A DNA stretch of 64,000 bases from CAVYOD01 sp963770045 (GCA_963770045.1 CAVYOD010000018.1:62001-126000); one strand, 5' to 3'. Positions 55,462 through 64,000 are shown, numbered from the stretch's first letter. The notes: generated from the letters alone by a model not told the origin. Made by a program: numbers and translations.

Positions 55462-56499
55462 GGCGCGAAACCTAAATGTATACGCGGCGCGATTATCGGA
55501 CTCGGGAAAATAGCCCTGACCGGGCACCTGCCTGCCTACCTGGATTCCCGGATCAGCTCCAGAGCGAGAATTGTCGCCGCGGTTGAGATCGAGCAGAAAA
55601 GCCGGGAGAATGCGGCCGGCCTCATGCCCGATATCCCCGTTTACGCGACGCTGAGGGAATTGCTGGAGCATGAGAAGGTCGATTTCATCGATATCTGCAC
55701 TCCTCCCTCCTTCCACCCCGAAGCCCTCGAGGTGGGGCTCGAGAACAGCCTCCACCTTGTCTGCGAAAAACCTCTCTCGAGTTCGGTCGAGGAAGCACGC
55801 CGGACAGCGGAGCGGCTGAAGGAGAGGCCCGATCTGGTCTTTATGGCCTGTCATCAGTACCGCTACTCACCCGTTTGGCGCCGGTTCAAAGAATTCATCG
55901 AGAATGACTCCGAGTCGGCCCGCTATCTGGTTCAGTTTGATGTCTTCCGAACCCAGGCAGACCCCGGGTATTTTGTCGCTCATCCGAATTGGAGAACGGA
56001 GCGTTCGATGAGCGGGGGTGGAATCCTGGCTGATACCGGTCTCCACTATATCTATCTTTCTTCCTGGATGCTCGGCAGCCCCCGGAGCGTGACCGCCAGA
56101 TCCTACAACTTGACCCATCGGGAGATCGGCGTTGAAGACACAGCTTTGGTTTGGCTCGATTTTGAATCGGGCGTAGCAGCGATAACCCTCACCTGGGGAG
56201 CCGACCGGCGGGCTAACTCCGCCCGCCTGGCCTGCCGGAGCGGGAGCCTTGTCTACGACGGCCGGACGATTGAGAAACACATCGGCCGCGAAAAGGAAAC
56301 CATACTCGTGCCGGACGCTTCAGATAAGTCCCACTATGTGTCCTTGTATGTTTCCCTCTTCGAAGAATTCGTCCAGAGGATCGACTTGAAGCAAACAAGC
56401 CGGGACGAGGTGGACGGGGCTTGCCGGGCCGTCGAGATTCTTCATGCCGCCTACGAGTCTTCTCGCACGGGACGTTCGGTTCCCCTGGGTACGGTATGA
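55458..56499 (+). CDS. Gfo/Idh/MocA-family oxidoreductase (frameshifted at the start)
   Basis: This NAD(P)-dependent sugar or polyol dehydrogenase begins at ATG 55458, which overlaps the previous stop. After MRRET one extra T near 55472 shifts the frame; the repaired sequence continues GAIIGLGKIALTGHLPAYLD, the Rossmann motif. Further marks are FIDICTPPSFHPEAL, HLVCEKPLSSSVEEA with the EKP motif and GGGILADTGLHYIYLSSWML with the Asp/His pair of the catalytic centre. The length is about 346 residues. Relatives oxidise inositol, glucose-fructose or UDP-sugars. Here an inositol-like or other polyol substrate would suit the operon. Confidence 0.82.
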
Positions 56500-57521
56500 T
56501 GGCCAAGAAAATAAGGCTTATTTTTTTCGGCCTCGGGTTGGCCTTTTTCTGCTATCTGGTCTCGGATTTTGGGATCAAGAATATTTATTTGAACATCCAG
56601 AAAACCGGCTGGTGGCTGGGCCCGGTCATTGCGACCTGGGGAATAGGCTACTTTTTCAATACCCTAACCTGGCGGGCGATCTTGGGGAAAGAAGCCGGGG
56701 AAGTCGGCTTCTGGAAGTTGTACGGAATCAACCTGAGCAGCTTTGCCCTCAACTACGTGACTCCTTTTATCAACCTCGGGGGAGAGCCCTACCGGGCCAT
56801 GTCGATTCAGGAAGTGACCGGTTCGCATCGGGCCATCTCCTCGGCCATCCTGTTCAGGATGGTCCATACCCTGGGTCATTTTTTCTTTTGTTTGGGCGCC
56901 GTTATCGTCGCCGGGATTCTGGGCTCTTTTCCCGGGAAGACGAGGCTGGCTCTTCTGGTGATCGGCCTTGTCCTCCTGCTTTTGATCGTTTTCATCTTCT
57001 CGGCTCATAAGAAGGGAGTCCTGGAGGTTTTCCTCAGGGTCCTTTCGAAGTTCACTCCCCTGAAGTTTTTGGCTTCGAGGCTCGACAAATGGGAGACCTC
57101 CCTGCTCACGATCGATCGCTACATCAGGGAGCTATATAACCAGCGCAGACGGGTATTTTATCGGGCTCTTTCTTACGAGGTTTGTTCCCGGTTGGTCGAG
57201 TCCCTTGAATTCTTCTTTATTCTCAATTCCGTGGGCTACAGGATCACGGTCTTGGACGCTTTTTACATCAGCGCCGGGTCTTCAATGATCATGAACGCTT
57301 TTTTCTTCATACCGTTTGAAATGGGAACAAGGGAGGGATCCTTTTACCTTTTGATGGGAACGATGAGCTTTCCCGCTGGGATCGGCGTCTACGTCGGGTT
57401 GGTCAGCAGAATCAGGGAATTCTTCTGGATCATCACCGGCTTGGGGATCGTCCAGTTGAGCGGCCGCCGGGTGGCGTCCGCTAAGAGCCTCGTCATGCCG
57501 GACCTGGAAAACCATGATTAG
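56496..57521 (+). CDS. Lysylphosphatidylglycerol synthase-type membrane domain protein
   Basis: The protein is the integral-membrane part seen in MprF-type lipid flippases and in similar stand-alone proteins, with seven or eight helices. ALNYVTPFINLGGEPYRAMS, AISSAILFRMVHTLGHFFF and FIPFEMGTREGSFYLLMG match the family. ATG 56496 overlaps the previous stop; ATG 56499 is also possible. It is intact at 341 residues. In an operon with a phosphoalcohol transferase it is a good candidate for moving the finished lipid across the inner membrane. Confidence 0.82.
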   Translation: MMAKKIRLIFFGLGLAFFCYLVSDFGIKNIYLNIQKTGWWLGPVIATWGIGYFFNTLTWRAILGKEAGEVGFWKLYGINLSSFALNYVTPFINLGGEPYRAMSIQEVTGSHRAISSAILFRMVHTLGHFFFCLGAVIVAGILGSFPGKTRLALLVIGLVLLLLIVFIFSAHKKGVLEVFLRVLSKFTPLKFLASRLDKWETSLLTIDRYIRELYNQRRRVFYRALSYEVCSRLVESLEFFFILNSVGYRITVLDAFYISAGSSMIMNAFFFIPFEMGTREGSFYLLMGTMSFPAGIGVYVGLVSRIREFFWIITGLGIVQLSGRRVASAKSLVMPDLENHD

Positions 57522-58233
57522 AGCCGTATTGTTTGATTTCGGAGGAACCCTCGACACCGACGGGGTCCACTGGAGCGAGAAATTCTGGGAGATCTATGAG
57601 AGGCTTCGCCTTCCCGTCTCCAAAGCCGATTACGAACGGGCCTACGTTTATTCGGGAGATCAGATTTCGAGCGGAGTCATCAAACCCGGCGATTCGTTCC
57701 TGACCATGCTGGAGCGACAGGCCTACTTCCAAATGATTTATCTCAAGGAACACGGGAAACTGGAATCGGCGGAAAACTTATCTGCACTCGCAAAAAAGGT
57801 GGCCGATCAGGGCTACAGAGATGTCCGTGCGGTTGTGAGAACGGCCAGAAAGACGCTCGATCGGCTCAAAGACAGATACTTCCTGGGACTCGTCTCCAAT
57901 TTTCTCGGAAACCTCGAAGAGGTCGTGACCGAACTCGGGCTTTCCGGCTATTTTCAGTGCATCGTCGATTCCGCCCGGGTTGGCGTTTCCAAGCCCGATC
58001 CCGGTATCTTCGAGATCGCTTTGAAAAAGATTCGAATCACGGCGCCGGATTCGGTTGTTGTGGGCGATTCCTATGACCGGGATATCGTTCCCGCGAAGAA
58101 ACTCGGCTGCCTGACCCTCTGGGTTTATAAAAGAAGCTGGAAAGAACCGGAGGAGACGTGCGCGGCCGATTTTACGGTGGACTCGATCGCCAAGATTCCT
58201 CGCCTGCTCAGCCGGAGTCAGATGCTCTCCTGA
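57514..58233 (+). CDS. HAD-superfamily hydrolase
   Basis: A 239-residue haloacid-dehalogenase-like phosphatase. Motif I is AVLFDFGGTLDTDG: the nucleophile Asp is present and the residue two further on is Gly instead of the common Asp, as in some HAD groups. Motif II is LGLVSNFLG, motif III the Lys in VGVSKPDPGIFEIAL and motif IV VVVGDSYDRDIVPAK. It overlaps the previous gene by eight bases. It could remove phosphate from a headgroup precursor or from a phospholipid phosphate, but the substrate is not readable. Confidence 0.82.
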   Translation: MIRAVLFDFGGTLDTDGVHWSEKFWEIYERLRLPVSKADYERAYVYSGDQISSGVIKPGDSFLTMLERQAYFQMIYLKEHGKLESAENLSALAKKVADQGYRDVRAVVRTARKTLDRLKDRYFLGLVSNFLGNLEEVVTELGLSGYFQCIVDSARVGVSKPDPGIFEIALKKIRITAPDSVVVGDSYDRDIVPAKKLGCLTLWVYKRSWKEPEETCAADFTVDSIAKIPRLLSRSQMLS

Positions 58234-58919
58234 AGAAATCTCTCGGCTTCCTCGATGTCCGAGGCGTGGTCGACGTCGATGATTTTCGAAAAAGGAAAGG
58301 CTCTCAGGACGTAGCCCCGCCGGAGGAGGAGGCGCAAAAAATTGCGCAGCCTCACGACGCCGCTGCCGAGAGCGAGGTCCATCTCATCGAAGATCCGGGG
58401 GGAAAAGTAATAAATCCCTCCGGTCGCCCAGTCCAGGCTCCCCTGAGTGTCCATGAATCCCAGAATCGTCTGGTTTTCATCAATATCGACACAAAGGGGC
58501 TTCTCGTCGCAGATAAAACCGGTGACCGCCAGAACCCCGTCCGCATTCTTTGACGAAACCGCGAACCTGATAAAATCCTGGAATTCGCTCTCCCGAAAAA
58601 CCGCATCGACCGTGGTCAGACAAAACGGCTCTCCCCGAAGTTTCGGGGCCAAGGCGAAGAGGGTGTGCATCGAGCTCGGAGTGGAGAGGAGCTGGCAATC
58701 CAGCGGGATCCCAAAATCGATCGATTCCAGGTAAGCCTTAACTTCCGGAAAAGAGGAGTTGATGATCATGTGGAGCGAGGTCGCCCCGTGACGGGCCGCG
58801 ATGCGCAAGATCCTCTCGGTCAAAGGCACGCCGCAGACCCTGATCATCGGTTTTGGAACCAGGATTCCCTCGTCCTTCAGACGAGATCCCTCACCCGCGC
58901 CGATGACCGCAAACTTCAT
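58218..58919 (-). CDS. Nucleotidyltransferase (sugar/polyol-phosphate type) facing the lipid operon
   Basis: A 233-residue nucleotidyltransferase of the GlmU/RmlA-like fold. The nucleotide-binding loop is KFAVIGAGEGSRLKDEG, then VPKPMIRVCGVPLTERILRI. STPSSMHTLFALAPKL, FCLTTVDAVFRESEF and the end KIIDVDHASDIEEAERFL match, from memory, a group in Bacteroidetes gene clusters for inositol lipids. It probably makes an NDP- (perhaps CDP-) activated headgroup that the CDP-alcohol transferase then uses. It is convergent with the HAD gene and overlaps it by 16 bases, so it needs its own promoter. Confidence 0.8.
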   Translation of the reverse strand: MKFAVIGAGEGSRLKDEGILVPKPMIRVCGVPLTERILRIAARHGATSLHMIINSSFPEVKAYLESIDFGIPLDCQLLSTPSSMHTLFALAPKLRGEPFCLTTVDAVFRESEFQDFIRFAVSSKNADGVLAVTGFICDEKPLCVDIDENQTILGFMDTQGSLDWATGGIYYFSPRIFDEMDLALGSGVVRLRNFLRLLLRRGYVLRAFPFSKIIDVDHASDIEEAERFLQESI

Positions 58920-58999
58920 CTCCGGACGCTCCTGTGGAGTGATTATATGCGGAATCTCTTATCTTGGGAAGAGGAGGAGGCAAGCGGGGCTTCGCGCCA

Positions 59000-60769
59000 T
59001 CAAATCCTTTTCAGAAGCTCCTCGGCCACTTTGGGACCCGTGATTTTGGCAAGCTCGGCGAGGCCCGCCTTCCTCATCGCCGCGGTGCTTCTGTAGAGGG
59101 ACAAGAGCGCAGCCTTCCGCTTTTTCCCCAATCCGGGGACATCGTCCAGCACGGATTCGAAGCTCCTCTTCTCCCTCCGTCGCCGGTGAAAGGAAACGGC
59201 GAAGCGGTGCGCTTCATCGCGGATATTTTGAAAGAGCTTGAGGGCCGGGGAAGTGCGGTCGAGCCGGATTCCCTCCTTGTGATCCGGCGAGAAGATCGTC
59301 TCCTCTCTCTTGGCCAACGAAACGACCGGAATATCAGCGGCGCCGACTGCGGCCAGGGATTTGAGCGCCGCCCGGAGCTGACCCTTGCCTCCGTCCACAA
59401 GGATCAAATCGGGCCTCTCTCTTTTTTCCTCCAGGATCTTGGTGTATCTCCTCCTGATGACTTCTTCGAGGCTGGCAACGTCATTGGGCCCACGGACGGA
59501 TTCTATTTTGTATTTCCGGTATTTCTCTTTTTGGGGAAGTCCGTCTTCGAAGACCACCACTGAGCCGACGGATTCCTCGCCTCCGGTGTTCGAGATGTCG
59601 TAGCCCTCGATCGTTCTCGGAAGAGTCGGGAGGCCCAGGGCGGCCATGGCCTGATGCGCCGGCGAGGCCTCGTCCTTCTTTTTATAGAGAAGGATTTCGG
59701 CGTTCCGGTTGGCGAGCTCGACGAGGCCCTTGTATTTTCCTCTGACCGGGGTCACGATCTCAATTTTCTTGCCCTTTTCTCCGGACAGGAAAAGAGCCAG
59801 CTCATCCCGGTCGGGAGGAGCGAGGGGCATCAGTATCTTATCCGGCCTTTCTTCTCTTCCACTGTAAAAGTCATGCCCGAACTTCGACAGGATTTCCTCC
59901 GGGCGAACGGACCCTTCCTGGCGAAAAAAGATTTCCCTGGATTCCCTGACCTTGCCCTTGCGCATGAAAAAAATGAAAATGGCGACGTCACTCGACTCCC
60001 GGGCAAAGCCGAAGATATCCAGATTTTCAAGGGCGGGGGAGATGAACTTGGGCCTGGCTTTGATCTCCTCCAGAGTGCGGATGATGTCCCTCCAGCGGGC
60101 GGCCTCTTCAAACTTCTGTCGATCGGACGACTGTCTCATCTTCTGCTTGAGGACGGCCGCCAGTTTTTCGGTTTTGCCCTCGAGCAGGAGAAGGGCATTT
60201 TCAACGCTCTCGCGGTAATCTTTTTCCGATACATATCCTACGCAGGGGGCGGAACAGAGCTTGAGCTCGAACTCCAGGCACGGCCGCCTGCGTTTGCCCG
60301 GAACCGGCTCTTCGCAGCCCCTCACCCCGAAATATTTATTGACCAGATGGATCGTCCTTCTGGCCTCATTCGGCGGCGCAAAGGGGCCGAAGTACCGGGC
60401 GCCGTCTTCCTCCACTTTACGGGTGAAGTAGATGCCCGGGTAGTTGTCCCGGACGGTCAGTCTCAGGTAAGGGAAGCTCTTGTCGTCCTTGAGCCGGAGG
60501 TTGAATTTTGGCTGGTATTGCTGGACAAAGTTGTTCTCGAGGAAGGCCGCCTCTTTTTCTGAATCGGTCAGGATGAAATCAATCTCTGCCGTTTCGCTGA
60601 GGATATTGTTGACTTTGGGATCGGCCGTCGCCTGGAAGTAGGATCTCACTCGGTCCCGCAGCGACCGGGCTTTACCGATATAGACGACTTGTCCCTTTCC
60701 GTTCTTGAAGAAATAAATGCCTGGTTTGTTGGGAAGCCCGTCGACTCTCGTCATCAGGTCGTTATCCAC
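59000..60769 (-). CDS. uvrC: Excinuclease ABC subunit C
   Basis: UvrC makes both cuts in nucleotide excision repair. It is intact at 589 residues. The GIY-YIG nuclease is at the N-terminus (LPNKPGIYFFKNGKGQVVYI and GKARSLRDRVRSYF). A UVR motif follows (FEEAARWRDIIRTLEEIK), then the RNase H-like domain with EGYDISNTGGEESVGSVVVF and DLILVDGGKGQL, and the helix-hairpin-helix end. GTG 60769 abuts the uvrB stop; an ATG at 60754 is also possible. Confidence 0.96.
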   Translation of the reverse strand: MDNDLMTRVDGLPNKPGIYFFKNGKGQVVYIGKARSLRDRVRSYFQATADPKVNNILSETAEIDFILTDSEKEAAFLENNFVQQYQPKFNLRLKDDKSFPYLRLTVRDNYPGIYFTRKVEEDGARYFGPFAPPNEARRTIHLVNKYFGVRGCEEPVPGKRRRPCLEFELKLCSAPCVGYVSEKDYRESVENALLLLEGKTEKLAAVLKQKMRQSSDRQKFEEAARWRDIIRTLEEIKARPKFISPALENLDIFGFARESSDVAIFIFFMRKGKVRESREIFFRQEGSVRPEEILSKFGHDFYSGREERPDKILMPLAPPDRDELALFLSGEKGKKIEIVTPVRGKYKGLVELANRNAEILLYKKKDEASPAHQAMAALGLPTLPRTIEGYDISNTGGEESVGSVVVFEDGLPQKEKYRKYKIESVRGPNDVASLEEVIRRRYTKILEEKRERPDLILVDGGKGQLRAALKSLAAVGAADIPVVSLAKREETIFSPDHKEGIRLDRTSPALKLFQNIRDEAHRFAVSFHRRRREKRSFESVLDDVPGLGKKRKAALLSLYRSTAAMRKAGLAELAKITGPKVAEELLKRI

Positions 60770-62761
60770 CTAACTCAACTCCAACTCTTGTTTTTTCAAC
60801 CTGGTCAGTTCGTCACGCAGCTGGGCGGCTTTCTCGAACTCCAGATTCCGGGCCGCCTCCGTCATCAGTCTCTCCAGTTCGTCCATCCGCTGACGGCGTT
60901 TCTCCGGGTAGAGGGAGAATTCTCTGCCCTCAGCGATTCGGGTGTAATCAAGATAATCCCGCTCGTAGACGCTGGAGAGGACTTCGTCGATCCTCTTGTG
61001 GATGGACTCCGGGGTGATGTTGTTTCTTTTGTTGTAATCCTGCTGGATCCTCCGCCTCCGCTCGGTCTCCTCGATCGCCAGTCTCATCGAATTCGTCATC
61101 GTGTCTGCGTACAGGATGGCCTTGCCCGAAATATTGCGCGCGGCCCGGCCGAAAGTCTGGATGAGCGAACTCGCCGACCGCAAGAAGCCTTCTTTGTCCG
61201 CGTCGAGGACGGCGACCAGCGAGACCTCGGGCAGGTCCAGTCCTTCGCGCAGGAGGTTGATCCCGATGAGGGCGTCAAACTTGCCCTTCCGGAGATCGCG
61301 GAGGATCTTGACTCTCTCCAGTGTCTCGATGTCCGAGTGCAGATAGCGGACGCGCAGACCCAGTTCGTGATAATGACGCGTCAGATCTTCGGCCATTTTC
61401 TTGGTCAGGGTCGTGACCAGCGTCCGTTCGTCCTTTTTGGCGCGGTCGGCGATCTCGCCCATGAGGTCGTCGACTTGCCCCTTGACGGGCCTGACCTCGA
61501 CCTCGGGGTCAATCAAACCTGTCGGTCTGATGATCTGCTCGACCACCTCCTTCCCGGTTTTCCTGAGCTCATAGGGCCCCGGTGTCGCGGATACACAGAG
61601 CACCTGGCCGACCCTGGTTTCGAACTCTCGGAAGTTCAGCGGCCGGTTGTCAAGCGCGGAGGGCAGCCGGAAGCCGTGCTCGATCAGGGTCAGCTTCCGC
61701 GAGCGGTCCCCGTGATACATCCCGCCGATCTGGGGAATGGTGACATGGGATTCGTCGATGATAGTCAGAAAATCGGGGGGGAAATAATCCAACAGGGTGT
61801 AGGGAGGATCTCCCGGTTTCCGCTGGCTGAGATAGAGCGAGTAATTCTCGATCCCGGGACAATAGCCGAATTCCCTGAGCATCTCCAGATCAAACAGGGT
61901 GCGCTCCTCGATTCTCTCGGCTTCGATCAGCTTGCCTTGGCTCCTGAAGAACGCGACCCGATCTTCCAGCTCCCGCTCAATCGACCGGATGGCCAGGGAG
62001 AGGACATCATGAGGCGTCGAGAAAAAGGTCCGGGGGTGGACGACGATCTTATCAAAGCTATCGATCGTTTTGGCCAAGAGAGGGTCAACGGAGGTGATCT
62101 TCTTGACTCCGCGCTCATCGAGCTCGATGCGATAGGCGAAATCTTCGTAGGAGGGATAGACCTCGATCACGTCGCCGCGAACACGGAAGGTGCCGCGCTT
62201 GAAGTCTCCTTCCTGGCGCTCATACTGAATTTCGACCAGCTGCCTGAGGATCTCTTTCCTCGATGCCGGCTGACCCGTTTCGAGACTGAAGGACATGGAA
62301 TAATATGTTTCCGGCGCGCCGATGCCGTAAATGCAGGAGACGGATGCGACGATGATGACGTCCCGACGATCGAAGAGCGAATTCGTGGCGCAGAGGCGGA
62401 GCCGGTCGATCTCATCATTGATGGTCGCTTCCTTGGCGATGTAGGTATTCGTGGCTGGGATGTAGGCTTCGGGCTGGTAGTAGTCATAATAGCTGACAAA
62501 GTATTCAACGGCGTTTCTCGGAAAAAAGCGGCGGAACTCCTGGTAGAGCTGGGCGGCCAGCGTCTTGTTATGGGAGATGACCAGGACTGGCCGGTTTGCC
62601 CGTCGGATGAGATTGGCCACGGTGAAGGTCTTTCCGGAGCCGGTGACGCCCATCAGGACTCGGTAGCCGGCGTCACTTTTGAGGCTCTCGGCGAGCTTTT
62701 CAATGGCCTGGACCTGGTCCCCTTTGGGCTCGAATTCTGAGTGGAGCTCGAAAGTCTTCAT
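60770..62761 (-). CDS. uvrB: Excinuclease ABC subunit B
   Basis: UvrB is the DNA-damage-verifying helicase-like core of excision repair. It is intact at 663 residues. Walker A is MGVTGSGKTFTVANLI, the beta-hairpin region is YFVSYYDYYQPEAYIPATNT, the DExH motif is LTIIDESHVTIPQIGG, and helicase motif VI is IQTFGRAARNISG. The C-terminal UVR domain ends with EFEKAAQLRDELTRLKKQ-type sequence. It is followed without a gap by uvrC. A TATAAT-like stretch lies just ahead of the start codon. Confidence 0.97.
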   Translation of the reverse strand: MKTFELHSEFEPKGDQVQAIEKLAESLKSDAGYRVLMGVTGSGKTFTVANLIRRANRPVLVISHNKTLAAQLYQEFRRFFPRNAVEYFVSYYDYYQPEAYIPATNTYIAKEATINDEIDRLRLCATNSLFDRRDVIIVASVSCIYGIGAPETYYSMSFSLETGQPASRKEILRQLVEIQYERQEGDFKRGTFRVRGDVIEVYPSYEDFAYRIELDERGVKKITSVDPLLAKTIDSFDKIVVHPRTFFSTPHDVLSLAIRSIERELEDRVAFFRSQGKLIEAERIEERTLFDLEMLREFGYCPGIENYSLYLSQRKPGDPPYTLLDYFPPDFLTIIDESHVTIPQIGGMYHGDRSRKLTLIEHGFRLPSALDNRPLNFREFETRVGQVLCVSATPGPYELRKTGKEVVEQIIRPTGLIDPEVEVRPVKGQVDDLMGEIADRAKKDERTLVTTLTKKMAEDLTRHYHELGLRVRYLHSDIETLERVKILRDLRKGKFDALIGINLLREGLDLPEVSLVAVLDADKEGFLRSASSLIQTFGRAARNISGKAILYADTMTNSMRLAIEETERRRRIQQDYNKRNNITPESIHKRIDEVLSSVYERDYLDYTRIAEGREFSLYPEKRRQRMDELERLMTEAARNLEFEKAAQLRDELTRLKKQELELS

Positions 62762-62816
62762 CGGCCTAATTATAACAGATTATTTGGTCAAATTGGGGAA
62801 CGTCCCCCCAGCGGAT

Positions 62817-62845
62817 TTGCATTTTCCGGCCAAAATTCATATAAT
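62817..62845 (+). promoter_or_regulatory. Sigma70-type promoter of the CsgG-like gene
   Basis: TTGCAT (62817-62822) and a perfect TATAAT (62840-62845) with 17 bases between. The start codon at 62864 lies soon after, with GGAGG between, so the leader would be only about 12 bases. Confidence 0.6.
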
Positions 62846-62863
62846 CTAAAATATGGAGGAACC

Positions 62864-63616
62864 ATGAAAAAAGCTTTTCTGATCTTAAACTTGATTGCTC
62901 TCCTGACCTGGCTGTGCATTTGCGCTCCCCCTGCCACGCCCAACCCGGGAGGCCAGCAGACGATTGCGGAAGCTCAGTCCGAAGCCTATAACGGTCCCAA
63001 AGCCCGGTTGGCCGTCGGAGAGTTTCAGGACAAAACGGCCAAGGGAGGCTGGGAAGGCGGATGGATGGGCATGTTCGGTATCAGCTTTAAGGAAATTGGG
63101 GATGGGATGCGGGACATGCTGACGACGTCCCTGTTTAACACCAACCGGTACATCGTCCTCGAACGGGCTCAGTTAGGCGAGGTGCTGAAAGAACAAGACC
63201 TGGCCACGGCCGGAAGGATAAAAAAGGGAACGGAAGCCAAAACCGGAGAGATCTATGGCGCTGATCTCATCGTGACGGCAGCAGTAACCGAATTTGAAGG
63301 GAACGCTAAAGGAATCGGAGGCGGGACGAGAGTCCTGGGCGTGACCGTCGCCGGCGGCCTCAAGAAAGCCCACATCGCGATCGACCTCAGGATCATCGAC
63401 GCGACAACCTCTCAGATTGTCGCCGCGACCAGTGTGGAGGGGTCGGCCTCGAGTTTTGCGGCGGGCGGCGGAGCTAATATCGGAGGCAAGCTGCCGGTTG
63501 CTCTGGGCGGATTTTCCAAGACGCCGACAGAGAAGGCTATCCGGGCGTGCATCCAGAAGGCGGTCGACTATGTCGTCAGCAAAACTCCGCCGGATTATTT
63601 CAAATACAGGAAATAG
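62864..63616 (+). CDS. Exported CsgG-family protein
   Basis: ATG 62864 follows TGGAGGA. A signal peptide (KKAFLILNLIALLTWLCIC) is followed by a CsgG-like domain: RLAVGEFQDKTAKGG, GDGMRDMLTTSLFNTNRYIV, LERAQLGEVLKEQDLATAGR and GADLIVTAAVTEFEG. CsgG forms the outer-membrane curli pore, but many relatives are envelope proteins of unknown role. At 250 residues it is close to the family domain. The signal end is not a classical lipobox. No curlin genes lie here. Confidence 0.8.
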   Translation: MKKAFLILNLIALLTWLCICAPPATPNPGGQQTIAEAQSEAYNGPKARLAVGEFQDKTAKGGWEGGWMGMFGISFKEIGDGMRDMLTTSLFNTNRYIVLERAQLGEVLKEQDLATAGRIKKGTEAKTGEIYGADLIVTAAVTEFEGNAKGIGGGTRVLGVTVAGGLKKAHIAIDLRIIDATTSQIVAATSVEGSASSFAAGGGANIGGKLPVALGGFSKTPTEKAIRACIQKAVDYVVSKTPPDYFKYRK

Positions 63617-63636
63617 CCGGAAGAAATTTTAGATAA

Positions 63637-64000
63637 TCAGGAATCAGAAAGAACCTTTTGCATTTTTATGCTTCCCTTGAACTGGGCTCCCTCCAGGATC
63701 GAGATCTTGGAAGCATAAATATCCCCCTTCATCTGGGCTTCTTTGGCAATAAGAACGCGGCCCGAAGCCGTGACGTTTCCTTCCACCAGGCCCGAGATGG
63801 TGACGTGCTTGGCCCGAATGTCGGCTCTAACGATCCCGCTCTTGTCGATGACCAGATTCTGGTTCCCCAGGTCAATCTTGCCCTGGAATTGGCCCTCGAT
63901 GATGAAGTCCTCGTCGGACTTGAGCTCGCCGCTGATGGCCGCTGCAGGGCCGATCCGCGACGCCCTTGGCGACACGGCCTCTGCAAGGTCGATTCTATCT
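63637..64000 (-). CDS. Bactofilin-family cytoskeletal protein, possibly cut by the window end
   Basis: Bactofilins assemble into filaments that place envelope enzymes. The protein is a run of short beta-solenoid rungs: ISGELKSDEDFIIEGQFQGK, LVIDKSGIVRADIRAKHVTI, GLVEGNVTASGRVLIAKEAQ and ILEGAQFKGSIKM. The frame ends at 63637. A GTG at 63975 could start it, but the frame is open beyond 64000, so the N-terminus may lie outside. The visible part covers nearly the whole domain. Confidence 0.85.
   Translation of the reverse strand, partial: DRIDLAEAVSPRASRIGPAAAISGELKSDEDFIIEGQFQGKIDLGNQNLVIDKSGIVRADIRAKHVTISGLVEGNVTASGRVLIAKEAQMKGDIYASKISILEGAQFKGSIKMQKVLSDS

Noticed and set aside
60689..62740. 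A 683-codon open frame on the plus strand opposite uvrB
   Set aside because: It mirrors uvrB codon by codon, its product is low-complexity (Asp, Gly, Leu, Val rich) and no family is visible, while uvrB is certain. It is a by-product of GC-rich codon use.

Overview
The window looks like a chromosomal piece of a Gram-negative, probably anaerobic heterotroph. The signs are two TonB-dependent outer-membrane receptors, CsgG-like and bactofilin proteins, a periplasmic S46 dipeptidyl-peptidase, FeoAB, a tungsten/molybdenum aldehyde:ferredoxin oxidoreductase and a ferredoxin-thioredoxin-reductase-like protein. The gene mix and GC-rich codon use suggest an Acidobacteriota/Aminicenantes-type lineage. 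That placement is inference, because there is no rRNA here. I saw no insertion sequence, phage, CRISPR array or rRNA. One tRNA (Pro, GGG) is present.

Layout: 0-1 kb, partial ORF and a PC4-like gene. 1-5.8 kb, phosphate uptake operon pstS-C-A-B1-B2-phoU behind a good promoter. 5.9-9.6 kb, amidohydrolase, DUF4097, DUF3014 and a PflX-like radical SAM protein. 9.8-16 kb, DedA, SurE, cupin, tRNA-Pro, MerR, RarA, a small CxxC protein, a PQQ-propeller protein and an HD protein. 16.1-26 kb, a Mo/W cofactor and aldehyde region: TonB receptor behind a candidate molybdenum-cofactor riboswitch, MobB, membrane protein, ThiF-like, PpnP, aldehyde dehydrogenase, saccharopine-dehydrogenase-like, MoaD-like and AOR. 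26-35 kb, aminotransferase, PspC, nucleoside kinase, a fused PanB-PanC, pyruvate (or branched-chain) dehydrogenase E1a-E1b-E2, a thioredoxin/FTR-like pair and a membrane cytochrome c. 35-47 kb, guaB, secA, GntR regulator, M19 dipeptidase, an amidohydrolase remnant, a large TonB receptor, D-cysteine-desulfhydrase-like enzyme and a GT87-like enzyme. 47-52 kb, S46 peptidase and feoAB. 52.2-58.9 kb, a tightly overlapping operon (ATP-grasp, class III aminotransferase, CDP-alcohol phosphotransferase, Gfo/Idh oxidoreductase, LPG-synthase-type membrane protein, HAD phosphatase) facing a nucleotidyltransferase. 59-64 kb, uvrC, uvrB, CsgG-like protein and bactofilin.

The strongest candidate for an undescribed system is the 52.2-58.9 kb operon. 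It has the parts needed to oxidise and aminate a polyol or cyclitol, activate it with a nucleotide, transfer it to a lipid, dephosphorylate it and move it across the membrane, so it may make an unusual amino-polyol phospholipid. Other points are an asymmetric PstB1/PstB2 ATPase pair with complementary degenerate motifs, a TonB receptor under a Moco-type RNA, a PanB-PanC fusion, and intergenic inverted arrays of degenerate 7- and 9-base repeats.

About thirty coding regions show single-base frame disruptions, several of them compensating pairs, while long stretches (for example 28.4-40.8 kb and 56-63.6 kb) show none. This fits indel errors in an unpolished assembly better than true gene decay. 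Frameshifted genes are therefore given as one feature with the break position stated.
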